In this document: in pieces, positions 54,597 to 64,000 of the stretch
Position numbering within the stretch: position 1 is the first letter of the stretch
How the letters are laid out: every line of letters starts with the position of its first letter
NCBI RefSeq assembly: GCF_002005105.1
Contig: NZ_MSCV01000013.1
Coordinates: forward strand, 87,313 to 151,312
Origin: Methylocaldum sp. 14B
GTDB lineage: Bacteria > Pseudomonadota > Gammaproteobacteria > Methylococcales > Methylococcaceae
Direction: 5' to 3'
Length of the DNA: 64,000 nucleotides
Notes under the pieces: generated by a model
Databases searched by the model: none
What the model was told of the DNA's origin: nothing
What the model saw: the letters and a program-made list of their open reading frames with translations, nothing else
Program-made: the position numbers and the translations under genes

Positions 54597-56105
54597 TTAC
54601 CTAAGGTTGGCAGTCAGGAGGAGGGTATTACTCTCTCTTACGTCGGAATTATCGTCCACCACCCGCATCTCTGCGTTAGGCGATGGCACTGATGTCTTAG
54701 AGACAGGAAGGGTGGTCCCTTCGTCAATCGTCGGCAAACGGATGCTGAACGTGGAGCCGAGTCCAGCGCCAGGACTTGATGCCGTTACTTGTCCGCCGTG
54801 TAGTTCCACTAGCCGTTTTACCAGGGTAAGCCCAATGCCTAGTCCGCCCTGAGACCGATCCAGGGTACGCGTACCCTGCTGGAATAGCCCAAAGATCGTC
54901 GGCAATAGTTCCGTCGAGATGCCAGTGCCGTTGTCCCGCACCTGGATCTCGACTTCGCCCCCGAGCCGTTGGACATCAACCTCGATCCGGCTGCCTTCCG
55001 GAGAGTATTTGCTGGCATTGTCGAGTAGGTTAAGCAACACTTGAGACAGGCGCACGGAATCGCCCTCCAACATTATCGGTTGGTTAGGCAGACAAGCATT
55101 GAGATGTTGTTGTTTGGCCGAGATGAGGCCTTGTGCCGTCTCCAAGACGGATTTAATCACTTCTACAAGGTCAAGCCGCTCTTTCTTCAGCGAAATTTTG
55201 CCGCGCGCGATACGGGAGACGTCCAGTAGATCGTCGACCAGGCGAGCGAGGTGCGTCACCTGTCGCTTAATGATGTCCTTAGCCCAGTGAAACCGCGTGT
55301 CTTCCAGCTTCAGCATGTCCAAAATGTGGGTTGCGTTGCTGATGGGGGCCAGCGGATTTCGGAGTTCATGAGCCAGCATGGCCAGGAATTCGTCCTTATG
55401 TTGATCGGCTTTGCGCAGAGCAGCCTCGGCCTGTTTGCGCGAAGATATATCGCGGCTCACGATGGCGATGCCAACCGGTTCGCCCGTGCTGTCTTTGATG
55501 AAGAACACGTTGTAGATCATCCAGATGGCGGCGCCGGTCTTGAAATGCCGGAACCTGATTTCCACATCGGCGTGGCCCTCGCGCATAACGCGCGGGAAAA
55601 ATTCTTCAAGGATGAAGCGCTGGTCTTCGGGGAAGAAAAATTCCTGGATCGGTGTTCGGATGCACTGCTCCAGGCTGTCTATGCCGATCAGGCGCATGCC
55701 GGCTTCGTTGATGTAAAACGGCGTGAAATTCATGTCGCATATGCCGATGAAATCCATGCTGTTATCGGCCAGCGAAACGAACTTTTGCCGTTCCAGCTCC
55801 ATGTGCTTGCGCTCGGTAATGTCACGCAGGGCGATGACGTAGCCGGATTGCCCGTCCCATTCGATCGGTGTGGAGCGCATTTCCGCCCAGGCGAGTCCGT
55901 TCGGACGGATTAAATTAATGTCCTGATGGCTGTTTTTATCAGGATTGATCGGAATCGCCAGCGATTGACCGACTATCGGGCTTCGCGCCAGCAGGGTTTC
56001 GGCAGCTTGGTTGGCATAGAGTACGACACCCTGGCTGTCTACAACCAAAACGCCGTCGGTGATAGTGTCGAGGATCAGATCAAGCTTGCGAAGCCGGGTG
56101 TTCAT
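54597..56105 (-). CDS. PAS-PAS sensor histidine kinase with a cut-off receiver domain
   Basis: A 502-residue cytoplasmic kinase. PAS domains at about 5-105 and 110-230 (each ending with a PAC-like ITERKHME or ISSRKQAE) precede the HisKA box (EFLAMLAHELRNPLAPISN), N box (LLDNASKYSPEG), G1 (VRDNGTGIS) and G2 (GGLGIGLTLVKRLVE). After it, MRVVDDNSDVRESNTLLL begins a receiver domain, but a stop follows within about 10 residues, before the phosphoacceptor Asp. So the ancestor was a hybrid kinase. It is the last gene of the operon, 15 bases after the REC-KaiB gene. Confidence 0.9.
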   Translation of the reverse strand: MNTRLRKLDLILDTITDGVLVVDSQGVVLYANQAAETLLARSPIVGQSLAIPINPDKNSHQDINLIRPNGLAWAEMRSTPIEWDGQSGYVIALRDITERKHMELERQKFVSLADNSMDFIGICDMNFTPFYINEAGMRLIGIDSLEQCIRTPIQEFFFPEDQRFILEEFFPRVMREGHADVEIRFRHFKTGAAIWMIYNVFFIKDSTGEPVGIAIVSRDISSRKQAEAALRKADQHKDEFLAMLAHELRNPLAPISNATHILDMLKLEDTRFHWAKDIIKRQVTHLARLVDDLLDVSRIARGKISLKKERLDLVEVIKSVLETAQGLISAKQQHLNACLPNQPIMLEGDSVRLSQVLLNLLDNASKYSPEGSRIEVDVQRLGGEVEIQVRDNGTGISTELLPTIFGLFQQGTRTLDRSQGGLGIGLTLVKRLVELHGGQVTASSPGAGLGSTFSIRLPTIDEGTTLPVSKTSVPSPNAEMRVVDDNSDVRESNTLLLTANLR

Positions 56106-56120
56106 GGTCGATAAGCGTGC

Positions 56121-56822
56121 TTAAACGATGATGGTTTGTACGCCGATTCCTTTCGCTTGAGTGGTAATGGCCGCCATGATCGAAGGAGCCCGCGACAAGT
56201 CACCGAGCAGTTTCAATACGGGTTCCGGCATGTCGCGCACCAGCATCGGCGTTGCAAACACGTCCTTTTCCAATGCTTTTTCCGGCATGCCCAAGACTTC
56301 GACGACGTCCAGAACCCATTGTCCGGGATCGTAAAGATTGGCGAGCGCAGTGGAAATCTGCTCGACCAGACGGCGGGTTTCACTGTTCAGGGACACCACA
56401 TACAGGGTTAGAACCAGTTTGTGCTGGTTTGCGCGCCGTTCTTCCTGAGGATTGCCGATACGGGCAATCTGGGCGAGATTGCGAATTTGTGCGGAAGACA
56501 GCGGCTTGCTGGCCAGTTCGAACTGAAAGCCTTCCTCATTGATGCCTTTCAGTTGCTCCATGTATTCGTTGGCAAAGGCGGTGACGATGTAAACGTTCAG
56601 CGTTTCGTCAATGGTTTTCAGACGGCGCAAGGTTTCCACGCCATCGATGCCGGGCATGCGCAGATCGAGAAAAATCAGATCGGGGCGTTCCGCGCGGGCC
56701 AGCTCGATGCCTTGTAAACCGTTCTCGGCTACGCGAACCGAGAAACCGTCATTTTCCAGAATCAGCTTGAAGGCACTGCGCACTGCCGGGTCGTCATCTA
56801 TTACCAGAATTTTGCTTGCCAT
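56121..56822 (-). CDS. response regulator with KaiB-like output domain
   Basis: A 233-residue two-domain protein. Residues 1-120 are a complete receiver: acidic D9-D11 (VIDDDPAVRS), phosphoacceptor D53 (FLDLRMPG), T81 (YIVTAF) and K106 (ELASKPL). Residues about 134-225 look like KaiB: KLVLTLYVVSLNSETRRLVE, a DVVEVLGMPEKALEKDV stretch, and FATPMLVRDMPEPVLKLLGD followed by LS. The ATPxLxxxxPxPxxKxxGDLS pattern is the conserved C-terminal half of KaiB, which includes the cis-Pro region. KaiB binds KaiC in cyanobacterial clocks; the SasA kinase uses a KaiB-like sensor domain. Here it lies between two histidine kinases, 41 and 15 bases apart. The domain call is by eye; a family profile search would settle it. 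Confidence 0.82.
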   Translation of the reverse strand: MASKILVIDDDPAVRSAFKLILENDGFSVRVAENGLQGIELARAERPDLIFLDLRMPGIDGVETLRRLKTIDETLNVYIVTAFANEYMEQLKGINEEGFQFELASKPLSSAQIRNLAQIARIGNPQEERRANQHKLVLTLYVVSLNSETRRLVEQISTALANLYDPGQWVLDVVEVLGMPEKALEKDVFATPMLVRDMPEPVLKLLGDLSRAPSIMAAITTQAKGIGVQTIIV

Positions 56823-56863
56823 AACCTTGTATATCGTTTCTCTTATGTATCGAATTCAAATGC

Positions 56864-59800
56864 TCAAACATGGGGAAAGCGTAGCCGCATGCAGCAGCCG
56901 TGCCCCTGTAAACTCTCCACCTGTATATGGCCGCCGACATCCTGAACCAGACGGCGGATGACCGACAAACCCAGTCCGGTGCCTTTTCCGGGAGGCTTGG
57001 TGGTAAAGAACGGATCGAAAATTTTGGTTTGCACCTCTTGCGGGATGCCGGGACCGTTGTCGGCCACGCTCAGTTCTAGCATGCCATCCACGGGCCTGAG
57101 CATGATTCTGATTTGTGGTTGCTGGCTATCGACTAGTGCGTCGCGGGCGTTAATGATCAGATTGACCAGGATCTGCTGCAGACTGTCGGAGCTACAGCGA
57201 ATGGCCGGCAGATCGTCGACGGCATCCACCTCGACCTTGATGCCGTGCTTGCCCAATTCGCCTTCCAGCAGCAATAGAGTTTGCCTGATCGCCTCCGCTA
57301 TCTGGCAGGTGCCGCTCGGAGTCGATCGGTTGTGAACGAATACCAGCATGTTGCTGACGATCTTCTTGATACGGTGAATTTGCTGTAGCGCCTGATCGAG
57401 AATTTCCTTCGATTTGTCATCGGTGCTTCTGTCTGCGGCGAATTCGACAAAATTCATCACGCCCATCAGCGGATTGTTGATCTCATGCGCCACACCGCCG
57501 ACCAGTGTTCCCAATGCCGAGAGTTTTTCCATCTGTAGCATGTGTTCCTGGTTTTCCTGTAGCTTTGTGTAGGCCTTCCGAGTTTGTTCCAGGAGGCGGG
57601 CGTTTTCCAAGGAAATCGCAGCCTGGGCAGTCAACAGTTCGGTCATGTCGGTTTTTTCAGTGGTAAATACACCTGCCGACAGTCGATTTTCCAGATAAAG
57701 CAAGCCGATGAGTTCGTTTTGCTTGATGATCGGCAGACACAACACCGAACGCAGTTTTAGCGCCTGCACTTCCGCGGTGTCCTGAAACTCGCCCTCGGCC
57801 ATCGCATCGTGCAGTAATACTTTTTTACGCGTGCGTAGTACGTAGTTGACGATAGCATGACTAATGCTACTGCGGGTCTGTTTAAGACTGAGATACTCGC
57901 GATTGACGATGTGTTTTTCGCCGACATGGCTTTCGGCGGCGACCAGCAGTTCATCCGCTTCCTTGATCAGCAGGTAGCCATGCTGAGCCCCCGAGCTTTC
58001 CAGCACGACGCTCATGATTTTTTGCATGAGCCGATTCAGATCGACTTCCGCCGACAGGGCCAGCGCGGATTTGATCAGATAATTGAAATCGAGATTCGGC
58101 AGCGTAGCCGGCTTGTCGAGGGCGACAGTTTTTTCGGCACGAACTGGGTAGTCCGCTTCAGTATAAGGGAGGCGTTGCTGCAATTGCGCGTTTTTGCGAT
58201 CGGCGCCGCACGCCCGGTAGATACGTCGCGCCGCGCCGTAATAAAGTCCGGCATCGCCGAGATTGCCGGCTGCCATGACATCAGCCAATGCTTCGTATAA
58301 ATGGCCGGTGAGCAGGCCGTAGTTTTGTTCCTGGGCGACCGCGATCGCATCCAAATACAAGTTGCGGGCCTCGCGCATTTGGTTTCGAGCGCGGGCGATC
58401 TCGGCATGAACAAAGGCCAAAAAGGGTTTCAGCAGGGGGCCGAGACGGGCCCAGGTTTCCAGTTCGGCCAGCAACGGCGCAATTTCCGCTTCAAGCGCCG
58501 GCCAGTCGGCACCCTCCGGCCAGCGCAGGCGATTGACGATACGGAAGACATACCAGAGCCGTTTCAGCACGTTATCGGTCAAACCGTGCAGATAGCGTTC
58601 CACCGTGTGCAAGGACACCGCTGCCGCGGCGTAATCGCCTAAATAATGGTGGGCAAAACCCAGCAGCGCAAAATAACTGCCGGAAGCGGCGACATAATTG
58701 TCGGCTTCCCAGCGCGCCAGGGTTTCGGTCATGTCCACCGGCTGGTAATCGGGTTTCATCGGCGCCACCCAGCCGGCCAGCACGGCTTCGGCGAGGCCGA
58801 CCGAGAACGACAGTTGGTTCTTGCGGGAAAAATGCAGGCATTCCTCGGCGGCTTCTTCGACCAGGCGCAGATCTTTGCCCTGCACCTGCAAATTCCACAT
58901 CAAGGGGCCGTAGGACAGGCCGGCGTTATACAGGTCGCCGCAATTCTTGCCGCACTGTATGGCTTTGTGGCAGTAATCGACGATCTCGGCCGGATGGCTG
59001 CGCGAATGCATGTTGCACCAGACGATGCCGTTCATGCCGCGGGTGGCGCCAAAGGTATTGGGGTGTCTTTCACACAGGTCGTGGGCCAGATCCTGATAAC
59101 GGAACGCGAGTTCGAACTTGCCCTGCTCGCCGAGATTGAGGCCCATGATCGAAAACGAGTAAATCACCGATTCGTCCATGCCGCCCTGCAGGCAATGCAG
59201 GGTCGATTGCGCGGCGGACAGATACAGCTGCGGCACCAGGCCGGACATATAAAGATCCGGAATGAGCTCGCTGTAAAACGCCAGCTCGATCTTGCTCTTG
59301 CGGTCCTGGGTAAAAGGCATGTGCAGGATCGTCGTCCAGACGTCGCCTTGCCGTTCGATTTCCGCCATTAAGGCCCGCATTCGCTGGTGAGCGATCTCGG
59401 CTTGTTCGGGGATTGATTTATCGAAGTAGGCCAGGCCTCGGTTGGCAGTCGCTATCGCCTCGTTGAAGTTGCCGAACGAGGACAGCGACGTGGTCTGTTC
59501 CGCCAGGGCTTCGGCTTTGTCCAAGTCGCTGGCGGCGTATTCGATCAAATGATTGAGCAGCGCTTCCGATCGTTCATAACGGCCGCACATCAACTCGGTC
59601 TTGGCCAGACGCTGGTATATGCGAAAGGTCAGATCGTAGGCCTGTTGCCAGCAATCGTCGGGCAGGTAGTCGTGGGCTTTCTGGAAAAAGTCGTTGGCGG
59701 CATCGCCGGCCAGCGCATCCAGCGCCTTGTTGCCGGCATGGAAGTTGATATCGACCAGCCGATACGCCAGCTCAGGTTCCATCTCCGCCGGGCGGCCCAG

Positions 59801-62035
59801 GTTGAGGTGGGCGGCGATGGTAAACAAGTTATCGAGGAGTTCGAGATGGGTTCCCGCCGGCACCGCTTGCAGCAGGCGGTTGCCGATGCGCCAGTGAATC
59901 GCGGGTTTGGCCTCAGTGTCGACCTGGCGCAGCACCGCTTCCTGAACCCGGTCGTGGACGAATTGCAGATCGGATTTGTTTTCCAGCAGCATCCCCAGAT
60001 TCAAGACCGGCTTCAAATCCTCAAACAGCTTTTCAATGGGAATGTCCAACACCAGCGCCACGTCTTCGACGCTGAAACGGTTGCCCATGCAGGCACAGTG
60101 GTCGAGTATATGCAGGGTCTTGACCGGCAGTTTGCTCACCTTGGAGCTGAACAATTCAACTACCGAAGTCGGCATCTGCGTGTCGCGAATCCGCTTGATG
60201 TCCCAGTGCCAGTGGTGTTCGGCATCGGTGTTCAGCAAGTTCTCGTTATACAGCCATGCCAAACTTTCGCTGACGAACAGCGGGTTACCTTCGGTGAGGT
60301 GGGCGATAAATTCCGCCAGATTGGCCGTGGCTTCCAGCGAAGAGTCGAGGATGTAGGCCACCATTTCATGACAGTCGGCGTCGGTGAGCGCCTCCAGGCG
60401 AATTTCCGCGAACGGACCGTTGTTTTCCTGAATCTTGCGGATCAGCTTGCTGAGCGGATGGCTGCCGTCGACTTCGTTGTGCCGATAGGCGCCCATGAAA
60501 AACAAATAGGGATGTTCATCATGGTTGTCGAACAGGTTTTGCAGAAAGTCGAAGGTTGCGCTGTCGCACCATTGCAGGTCGTCGATGAACAGTACCAGCG
60601 GATTGTCTTCGCTGGCGAGACAAGCGAGAAACCGGCCGAACAAATTGTTGAAACGATGGCGGGCTTCCACCGGAGGCAGATGCGGCACTTCAGGCTGCCG
60701 TCCGATGATGAATTCCAGTTCCGGCAACACGTCGATGATGACGCTTCCGTTGTTCTCGACGACATCAAGTATTTTCTTCCGCCACTGCTGAACCTGCAGA
60801 TCGCTTTCGGTCAAGAAGATGCGCATTAGATTGCGCAAGGCCTGAATCAGCGAGCTGTAGGGGATGTTTTTCTGATACTGGTCGAATTTGCCGGAGGTGA
60901 AGTAACCGCGATTCTTGACCAGCGGTTTTTGCAGTTCCTGAATCAGCCGGGTTTTGCCGATGCCGGACAGTCCGGAAATAAAGACCGAGCGGAATTTGCC
61001 GCTGATGACCTCGTCATATTGCTCCCGTATCAGCTCGCTTTCGTGCTGGCGGCCCACCATCTTCGAGATGAAGATGACCCGACGGCTACGATCGTGCAGG
61101 CCGATCGTGAACGCTGATACCCTGCCGGTGGCGGCGTACTCGTCCTTGCAGCGGATTAGGTCGGCCAGTAACCCTGCGGTGCTTTGGTAACGCTTCTCCG
61201 GCTGCTTGACGGTAAGTTTGGCAATGATGTCGGCCAAAGCTTGGGGAATCTGCGGTTTGAGCTGATTGACTCTAGGCGTTTCCTCAGCCAGATGCGAGTG
61301 AATCAGTTCCAGTGGATCGCTGGAAAAAAACGGCAGCTGACCGGTCAGCAGCTCATAAAACACGATCCCTAATGAATACAAATCGGTGGAAAAATCCACG
61401 CGATAATTGATGCGGCCAGTCTGTTCCGGCGAGGTGTAGGCCAAGGTATGGCGTACGAATTCCGGATCGTAGATGAAATGGCTGACGTCACGAATGTCGA
61501 GCGGGGTGATGAAATCGGTCAGCCGGAGCGTCAGCGTCCCCGGTTGAATCAGAATATTATGGGGCTTTATGCCGCCGTGGGTAATGCCGGCATCATGTAC
61601 CGCGTGCAGCGTATCGGCCAGCGTACAAGCCAGCGTAAAAAAATCGTTGAGATCGAGTTTATTTTGGTGTGCCACCCAATGATTCAGCGTTTGGCCCGCG
61701 AACCAGGACTGAACGATAAACTGAAGGTCGCCGTAGGACTCCAGCGCGAGCGGCGTACAAACCCGCGGATCGTGCAGCACTTTCAGGCGTTCGATCTTCT
61801 GGCGCAGATGCCGCGACTGATCGTCCCAGCTCGACAGCTGCTTCAGCAGTTTGATGACCAGCGGTTGGTCGGGGACGTGTATGTGGTAGCCCTTGAATAC
61901 CGAGGCCTGCAAGCTTTCTCCGAGTTTTTCGGTAGCGATGTAGTTGCCCAGTGTTGGCAGGCCCTGCGGTTGATGCTTTGTTGTTATATCAACTGCTTGC
62001 GCTATGCTCTCTGGAACGTGAGGTATGCCAGGCAT
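56864..62035 (-). CDS. giant kinase-like / AAA ATPase / TPR / GAF / sensor histidine kinase
   Basis: A 1723-residue cytoplasmic signalling protein. Residues about 28-300 resemble a Ser/Thr kinase, but the catalytic loop reads [11 protein letters not shown] (HRD Asp replaced by Gly) and the metal loop reads TDFITPL (DFG to DFI), so the domain may be a pseudokinase. Residues about 325-600 are an AAA/STAND ATPase ([25 protein letters not shown]). About 650-1290 is helical TPR-like repeat. A GAF domain (1330-1480) precedes HisKA ([17 protein letters not shown]) and HATPase ([36 protein letters not shown]). Such trifunctional proteins occur in cyanobacteria and proteobacteria. First gene of the operon with the REC-KaiB and PAS kinase. 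Confidence 0.9.
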   Translation of the reverse strand: MPGIPHVPESIAQAVDITTKHQPQGLPTLGNYIATEKLGESLQASVFKGYHIHVPDQPLVIKLLKQLSSWDDQSRHLRQKIERLKVLHDPRVCTPLALESYGDLQFIVQSWFAGQTLNHWVAHQNKLDLNDFFTLACTLADTLHAVHDAGITHGGIKPHNILIQPGTLTLRLTDFITPLDIRDVSHFIYDPEFVRHTLAYTSPEQTGRINYRVDFSTDLYSLGIVFYELLTGQLPFFSSDPLELIHSHLAEETPRVNQLKPQIPQALADIIAKLTVKQPEKRYQSTAGLLADLIRCKDEYAATGRVSAFTIGLHDRSRRVIFISKMVGRQHESELIREQYDEVISGKFRSVFISGLSGIGKTRLIQELQKPLVKNRGYFTSGKFDQYQKNIPYSSLIQALRNLMRIFLTESDLQVQQWRKKILDVVENNGSVIIDVLPELEFIIGRQPEVPHLPPVEARHRFNNLFGRFLACLASEDNPLVLFIDDLQWCDSATFDFLQNLFDNHDEHPYLFFMGAYRHNEVDGSHPLSKLIRKIQENNGPFAEIRLEALTDADCHEMVAYILDSSLEATANLAEFIAHLTEGNPLFVSESLAWLYNENLLNTDAEHHWHWDIKRIRDTQMPTSVVELFSSKVSKLPVKTLHILDHCACMGNRFSVEDVALVLDIPIEKLFEDLKPVLNLGMLLENKSDLQFVHDRVQEAVLRQVDTEAKPAIHWRIGNRLLQAVPAGTHLELLDNLFTIAAHLNLGRPAEMEPELAYRLVDINFHAGNKALDALAGDAANDFFQKAHDYLPDDCWQQAYDLTFRIYQRLAKTELMCGRYERSEALLNHLIEYAASDLDKAEALAEQTTSLSSFGNFNEAIATANRGLAYFDKSIPEQAEIAHQRMRALMAEIERQGDVWTTILHMPFTQDRKSKIELAFYSELIPDLYMSGLVPQLYLSAAQSTLHCLQGGMDESVIYSFSIMGLNLGEQGKFELAFRYQDLAHDLCERHPNTFGATRGMNGIVWCNMHSRSHPAEIVDYCHKAIQCGKNCGDLYNAGLSYGPLMWNLQVQGKDLRLVEEAAEECLHFSRKNQLSFSVGLAEAVLAGWVAPMKPDYQPVDMTETLARWEADNYVAASGSYFALLGFAHHYLGDYAAAAVSLHTVERYLHGLTDNVLKRLWYVFRIVNRLRWPEGADWPALEAEIAPLLAELETWARLGPLLKPFLAFVHAEIARARNQMREARNLYLDAIAVAQEQNYGLLTGHLYEALADVMAAGNLGDAGLYYGAARRIYRACGADRKNAQLQQRLPYTEADYPVRAEKTVALDKPATLPNLDFNYLIKSALALSAEVDLNRLMQKIMSVVLESSGAQHGYLLIKEADELLVAAESHVGEKHIVNREYLSLKQTRSSISHAIVNYVLRTRKKVLLHDAMAEGEFQDTAEVQALKLRSVLCLPIIKQNELIGLLYLENRLSAGVFTTEKTDMTELLTAQAAISLENARLLEQTRKAYTKLQENQEHMLQMEKLSALGTLVGGVAHEINNPLMGVMNFVEFAADRSTDDKSKEILDQALQQIHRIKKIVSNMLVFVHNRSTPSGTCQIAEAIRQTLLLLEGELGKHGIKVEVDAVDDLPAIRCSSDSLQQILVNLIINARDALVDSQQPQIRIMLRPVDGMLELSVADNGPGIPQEVQTKIFDPFFTTKPPGKGTGLGLSVIRRLVQDVGGHIQVESLQGHGCCMRLRFPHV

Positions 62036-62162
62036 GATGAAGTAATCTCAGGCTAAAGCCGAAGGCCTTGCGACGGTGAAGTCGCGAGGCTTGAATAAGA
62101 GCGGGGCTGTCGCGAACCGCCATATGATGATCCGTTAATATCCACCCACCGAATGTGGTTTA

Positions 62163-62981
62163 GGCCATGTTAACACAATGTCTGTTAGACTTCGCGCATG
62201 GAGCTCAGTGAATCTCAATATCAACAAATCGCCCACTGTCTGCCGCGCCAGCGCGGTAATGTGCGTCTCTCGAATCTCCAGGTGCTCAACGCGATCTTGT
62301 ATGTCGCCAAACATGACTGCACGTGGCGCAGCTTGCCGCCGCGCTTTGGCCCCTGGCACACCGTGTATACCCGCATGATGCGCTGGGCCAAGAGCGGCGT
62401 GCTCGACCGGGTGTTCGAGCAATTGCAGCACCTGCAGATCATTCAGATCAAAATTGAAATTGTTCAAGTCAAAATCGAAGCGGTGCCGTTGGACAGTACG
62501 GTCATCGAGATCCATACGGATGGCACCGGCGCATTAAGAAAAACGGCCGCCAAGCCGTTGGCAAGCCGCGCGCCCGATGGAGCACCAAAATTCGTGTGGT
62601 TGCCGCGAATGAATGCTGTGCTATAACCTTTGCCCTCTCTTCCGGCTATGCCCATGATATCCCGAAAGATCGTCCAGTGCTGTCGGGTTCGAGGGCTCCA
62701 CCGGTCTCCCGCTGCCTCATCATGGACCGCGCCAGCGCAGGCGACGAAATCCTTCAACTCGCGCTCGATCTGAGTACCTAGGTTCGTTACGCTCAATGCG
62801 ACCGCTTGCCGCCCTAGGAGTACTACCTCGCGACGTTCCGCACGCGCAAAAAGGTCTGGTTTGGTCCATCGACTCAAAGGGTTTCGCCGATTCTTCTCTC
62901 GCTTCGATAATCTGGACCTGATATTTGCGGCGGTTATTCATTTCGCCTTTCATCGAAGTACTCAGGTTGTGTTAACAGGCC
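62163..62981 (+). mobile_element. degenerate IS5-family insertion sequence
   Basis: The ends are imperfect inverted repeats: left GGCCATGTTAACACAATG, right TTGTGTTAACAGGCC. Between them lies a broken transposase gene. The length (about 820 bp) suits an IS427-group IS5 element. No clear target duplication can be picked out. Confidence 0.75.
62198..62953 (+). pseudogene. broken IS5-family transposase
   Basis: The first frame (MELSESQYQQIAHCLPRQRG, then LYVAKHDCTWRSLPPRFGPW) is intact to about 62590. The second half then continues in another frame (VAANECCAITFALSSGYAHD, then LIMDRASAGDEILQLALDLS). After a stop the end is recognisable only in pieces (RLKGFRRFFSRFDNLDLIFA). Several frameshifts and stops make it non-functional. 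Family call rests on the DUF4096-like N-terminus and DDE-type C-terminus. Confidence 0.8.
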
Positions 62982-63071
62982 TTGGTGCTTATAGCCGCAT
63001 TTACATTCTAACGACGCCGGGTGATCGGCTGAGGAGACGATTCTATACGGCAGTAGGAGAGTACGCTGACG

Positions 63072-63432
63072 GTGCTGCACCAGTGGATTGTCGAGCCGTC
63101 ATCACTGGGCCTTGCAGAAGGCCACGGACGCGGTAATGTGGCCACCACTGAATCCAATTGCCACTGCACCACCTCTGCGCTGATGCGCGCCGAACGGGCG
63201 CGGGCCGACCATCGGACCTACCGCCTGGCTCGTCATGAAGCGGTCGTGAACCTGAGGCAACAAGGCTGGTCGTTTCGGGCGCCGGTCCCCGGCCTCATTG
63301 ATCCGCTCCGGCCGCACTTGCCGCAGCGCTGGCGGAACGGGTATCCATAACGCCCGGCGGTTGTTCCAAGAGATCGCCCAGCAGGGCATCTTAGGATCGG
63401 AAAGCCTGGTGCGGCGGGCCGTTCAAGGATGA
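63072..63432 (+). pseudogene. fragment of an ISL3-type transposase
   Basis: Readable pieces are ARADHRTYRLARHEAVVNLR with QQGWSFRAPVPG, then LIDPLRPHLPQRWRNGYP, and in a shifted frame the matching NARRLFQEIAQQGILGSESL. These correspond to the HTH and linker region of ISL3 transposases. No DDE part is present, and frames are broken. Confidence 0.6.
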
Positions 63433-63516
63433 CGGATCCCTCCGGTCGCTGCAGATAAGGCGCAGAACCGCGCGGTCGTGCGACCGGTTCCCCACGCTCC
63501 CCGTTGGGCGAGTTTT

Positions 63517-63577
63517 TGGTTTGTTGCTTGGAGGTAGGCCTGGCTCGGTCCCAGGCCTACCTCCAAGCAACAAACCA
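63517..63577. repeat. 27-bp perfect inverted repeat with 7-base loop
   Basis: TGGTTTGTTGCTTGGAGGTA then GGCCTGG, a seven-base loop CTCGGTC, then the exact inverse ending CAAGCAACAAACCA. It lies directly upstream of, and probably interrupts, the tyrosine recombinase remnant. Confidence 0.9.
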
Positions 63578-63972
63578 GAAGAATGGAAGAGGCGAGAGTG
63601 TGCCGCTGAATCGGGAAGTACGGGAAGCGATCCTATCGCGAGCACGGTTCAGAGCTACGCACTGCCCGGCTTCGCCCTGGTTTTTCGCTCACCGGACGGA
63701 ACACGGCTTGGCTCGATACGGAAGGGATTCGAAGGGGCTTATAAAAGGCGGGAATCGAGGACTTTCATCCGCATGACCTGCGTCACACCTGTGCGGCCTG
63801 CTTGGTTCAGGCTGGAGTTTAGATCCGGGAGGTAGCGGAACTCCTACGGCATTCAGACATCCGGGTAACGATGCGTTATGGCCATCTTTCGCCGGAGAAT
63901 GTCAGGGCTGCGGTGAAGGTCCTTGAAGGAGATCGGTCACGATCTGGCCATCCTGTGACTTTGATCGAGTAG
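63578..63972 (+). pseudogene. C-terminal part of a broken tyrosine recombinase
   Basis: The remnant reads ESVPLNREVREAIL, then, after a frameshift near 63750, FHPHDLRHTCAACLVQAGV, an in-frame TAG at 63820, and IREVAELLRHSDIRVTMRYG with HLSPENVRAAVKVLEG. The catalytic HxLRxT, the His of LLRHSD and the Tyr of MRYGHLS of phage/integron-type integrases are all visible. The N-terminal half is missing, being cut by the hairpin at 63517. It cannot be active as written. Confidence 0.82.
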
Positions 63973-64000
63973 GAGAAGATGGGATAACCAATTGATTAAA

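Noticed and set aside
54597..62035. A complete KaiABC clock
   Set aside because: Only a KaiB-like domain is seen. No RecA-type KaiC or KaiA is encoded anywhere in the window, so a clock is not claimed.

Overview
This window is high-GC chromosomal DNA with dense bacterial coding. I infer a gammaproteobacterium, possibly a Methylococcales-type methanotroph. The grounds are the gene content (cyanide-insensitive type bd oxidase, FeoA-FeoB fusion, NifJ, many secreted and lipoprotein genes) and the many 'GTCGGC...GCCGAC' hairpin repeats between genes. No rRNA, tRNA or methane-oxidation gene is present to confirm this, so the taxonomy is a weak inference.

Layout. 1-6.6 kb: the 5' part of a Kup potassium transporter, a GAF-GAF-GGDEF-EAL c-di-GMP protein, a secreted M28 peptidase, an orphan HTH antitoxin-like protein, a ferritin-like protein and a glycine-rich membrane protein. 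6.7-17 kb: FeoAB iron transporter, a metallo-beta-lactamase/double rhodanese sulfur enzyme, a di-haem peroxidase with a Fur-like box, a thioredoxin-CcdA fusion, a DUF1232 protein, a ZIP transporter and an L,D-transpeptidase. 17-26 kb: a minus-strand redox operon (GltD-like oxidoreductase, NifJ, dihydroorotate dehydrogenase-like protein) and a heavy-metal P-type ATPase. 26-30 kb: peroxiredoxin, aminotransferase plus methyltransferase, phosphoglycerate mutase, then a repeat cluster carrying a copied fragment of the peroxiredoxin 3' end. 30-37.5 kb: a Cys-containing secreted protein, a metal ABC transporter, the cioAB oxidase with its 41-residue DUF2474 subunit, a second ZIP protein, a BON protein and a second L,D-transpeptidase. 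38-44 kb: a pyruvate-oxidase-like enzyme, a sensory-rhodopsin-transducer homologue, lipoproteins and a membrane-anchored SDR. 44-52 kb: an AhpD-like protein, an RND efflux pump whose outer-membrane gene is only a stub, and a sigma-54 activator. 52.5-62 kb: small proteins, a Bfd-type ferredoxin, and a three-gene signalling operon. 62-64 kb: a graveyard of broken IS5, ISL3 and tyrosine-recombinase genes.

How it fits together. The left two thirds suit a cell meeting low oxygen, ferrous iron and reactive sulfur or oxygen: Feo uptake, persulfide chemistry, peroxide removal, pyruvate:ferredoxin metabolism, a high-affinity or cyanide-resistant oxidase and several metal transporters.

The most unusual system is the operon at 62035-54597 (minus strand). 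It holds a 1723-residue kinase-like/AAA/TPR/GAF/histidine kinase, a response regulator whose output domain looks like the clock protein KaiB, and a PAS histidine kinase with a cut-off receiver domain. No kaiC or kaiA is in the window. Two repeat families also stand out: a composite element with 15-bp terminal inverted repeats built around the GTCGGC hairpins, and a ~151-bp element made of five consecutive hairpins present in two nearly identical copies.
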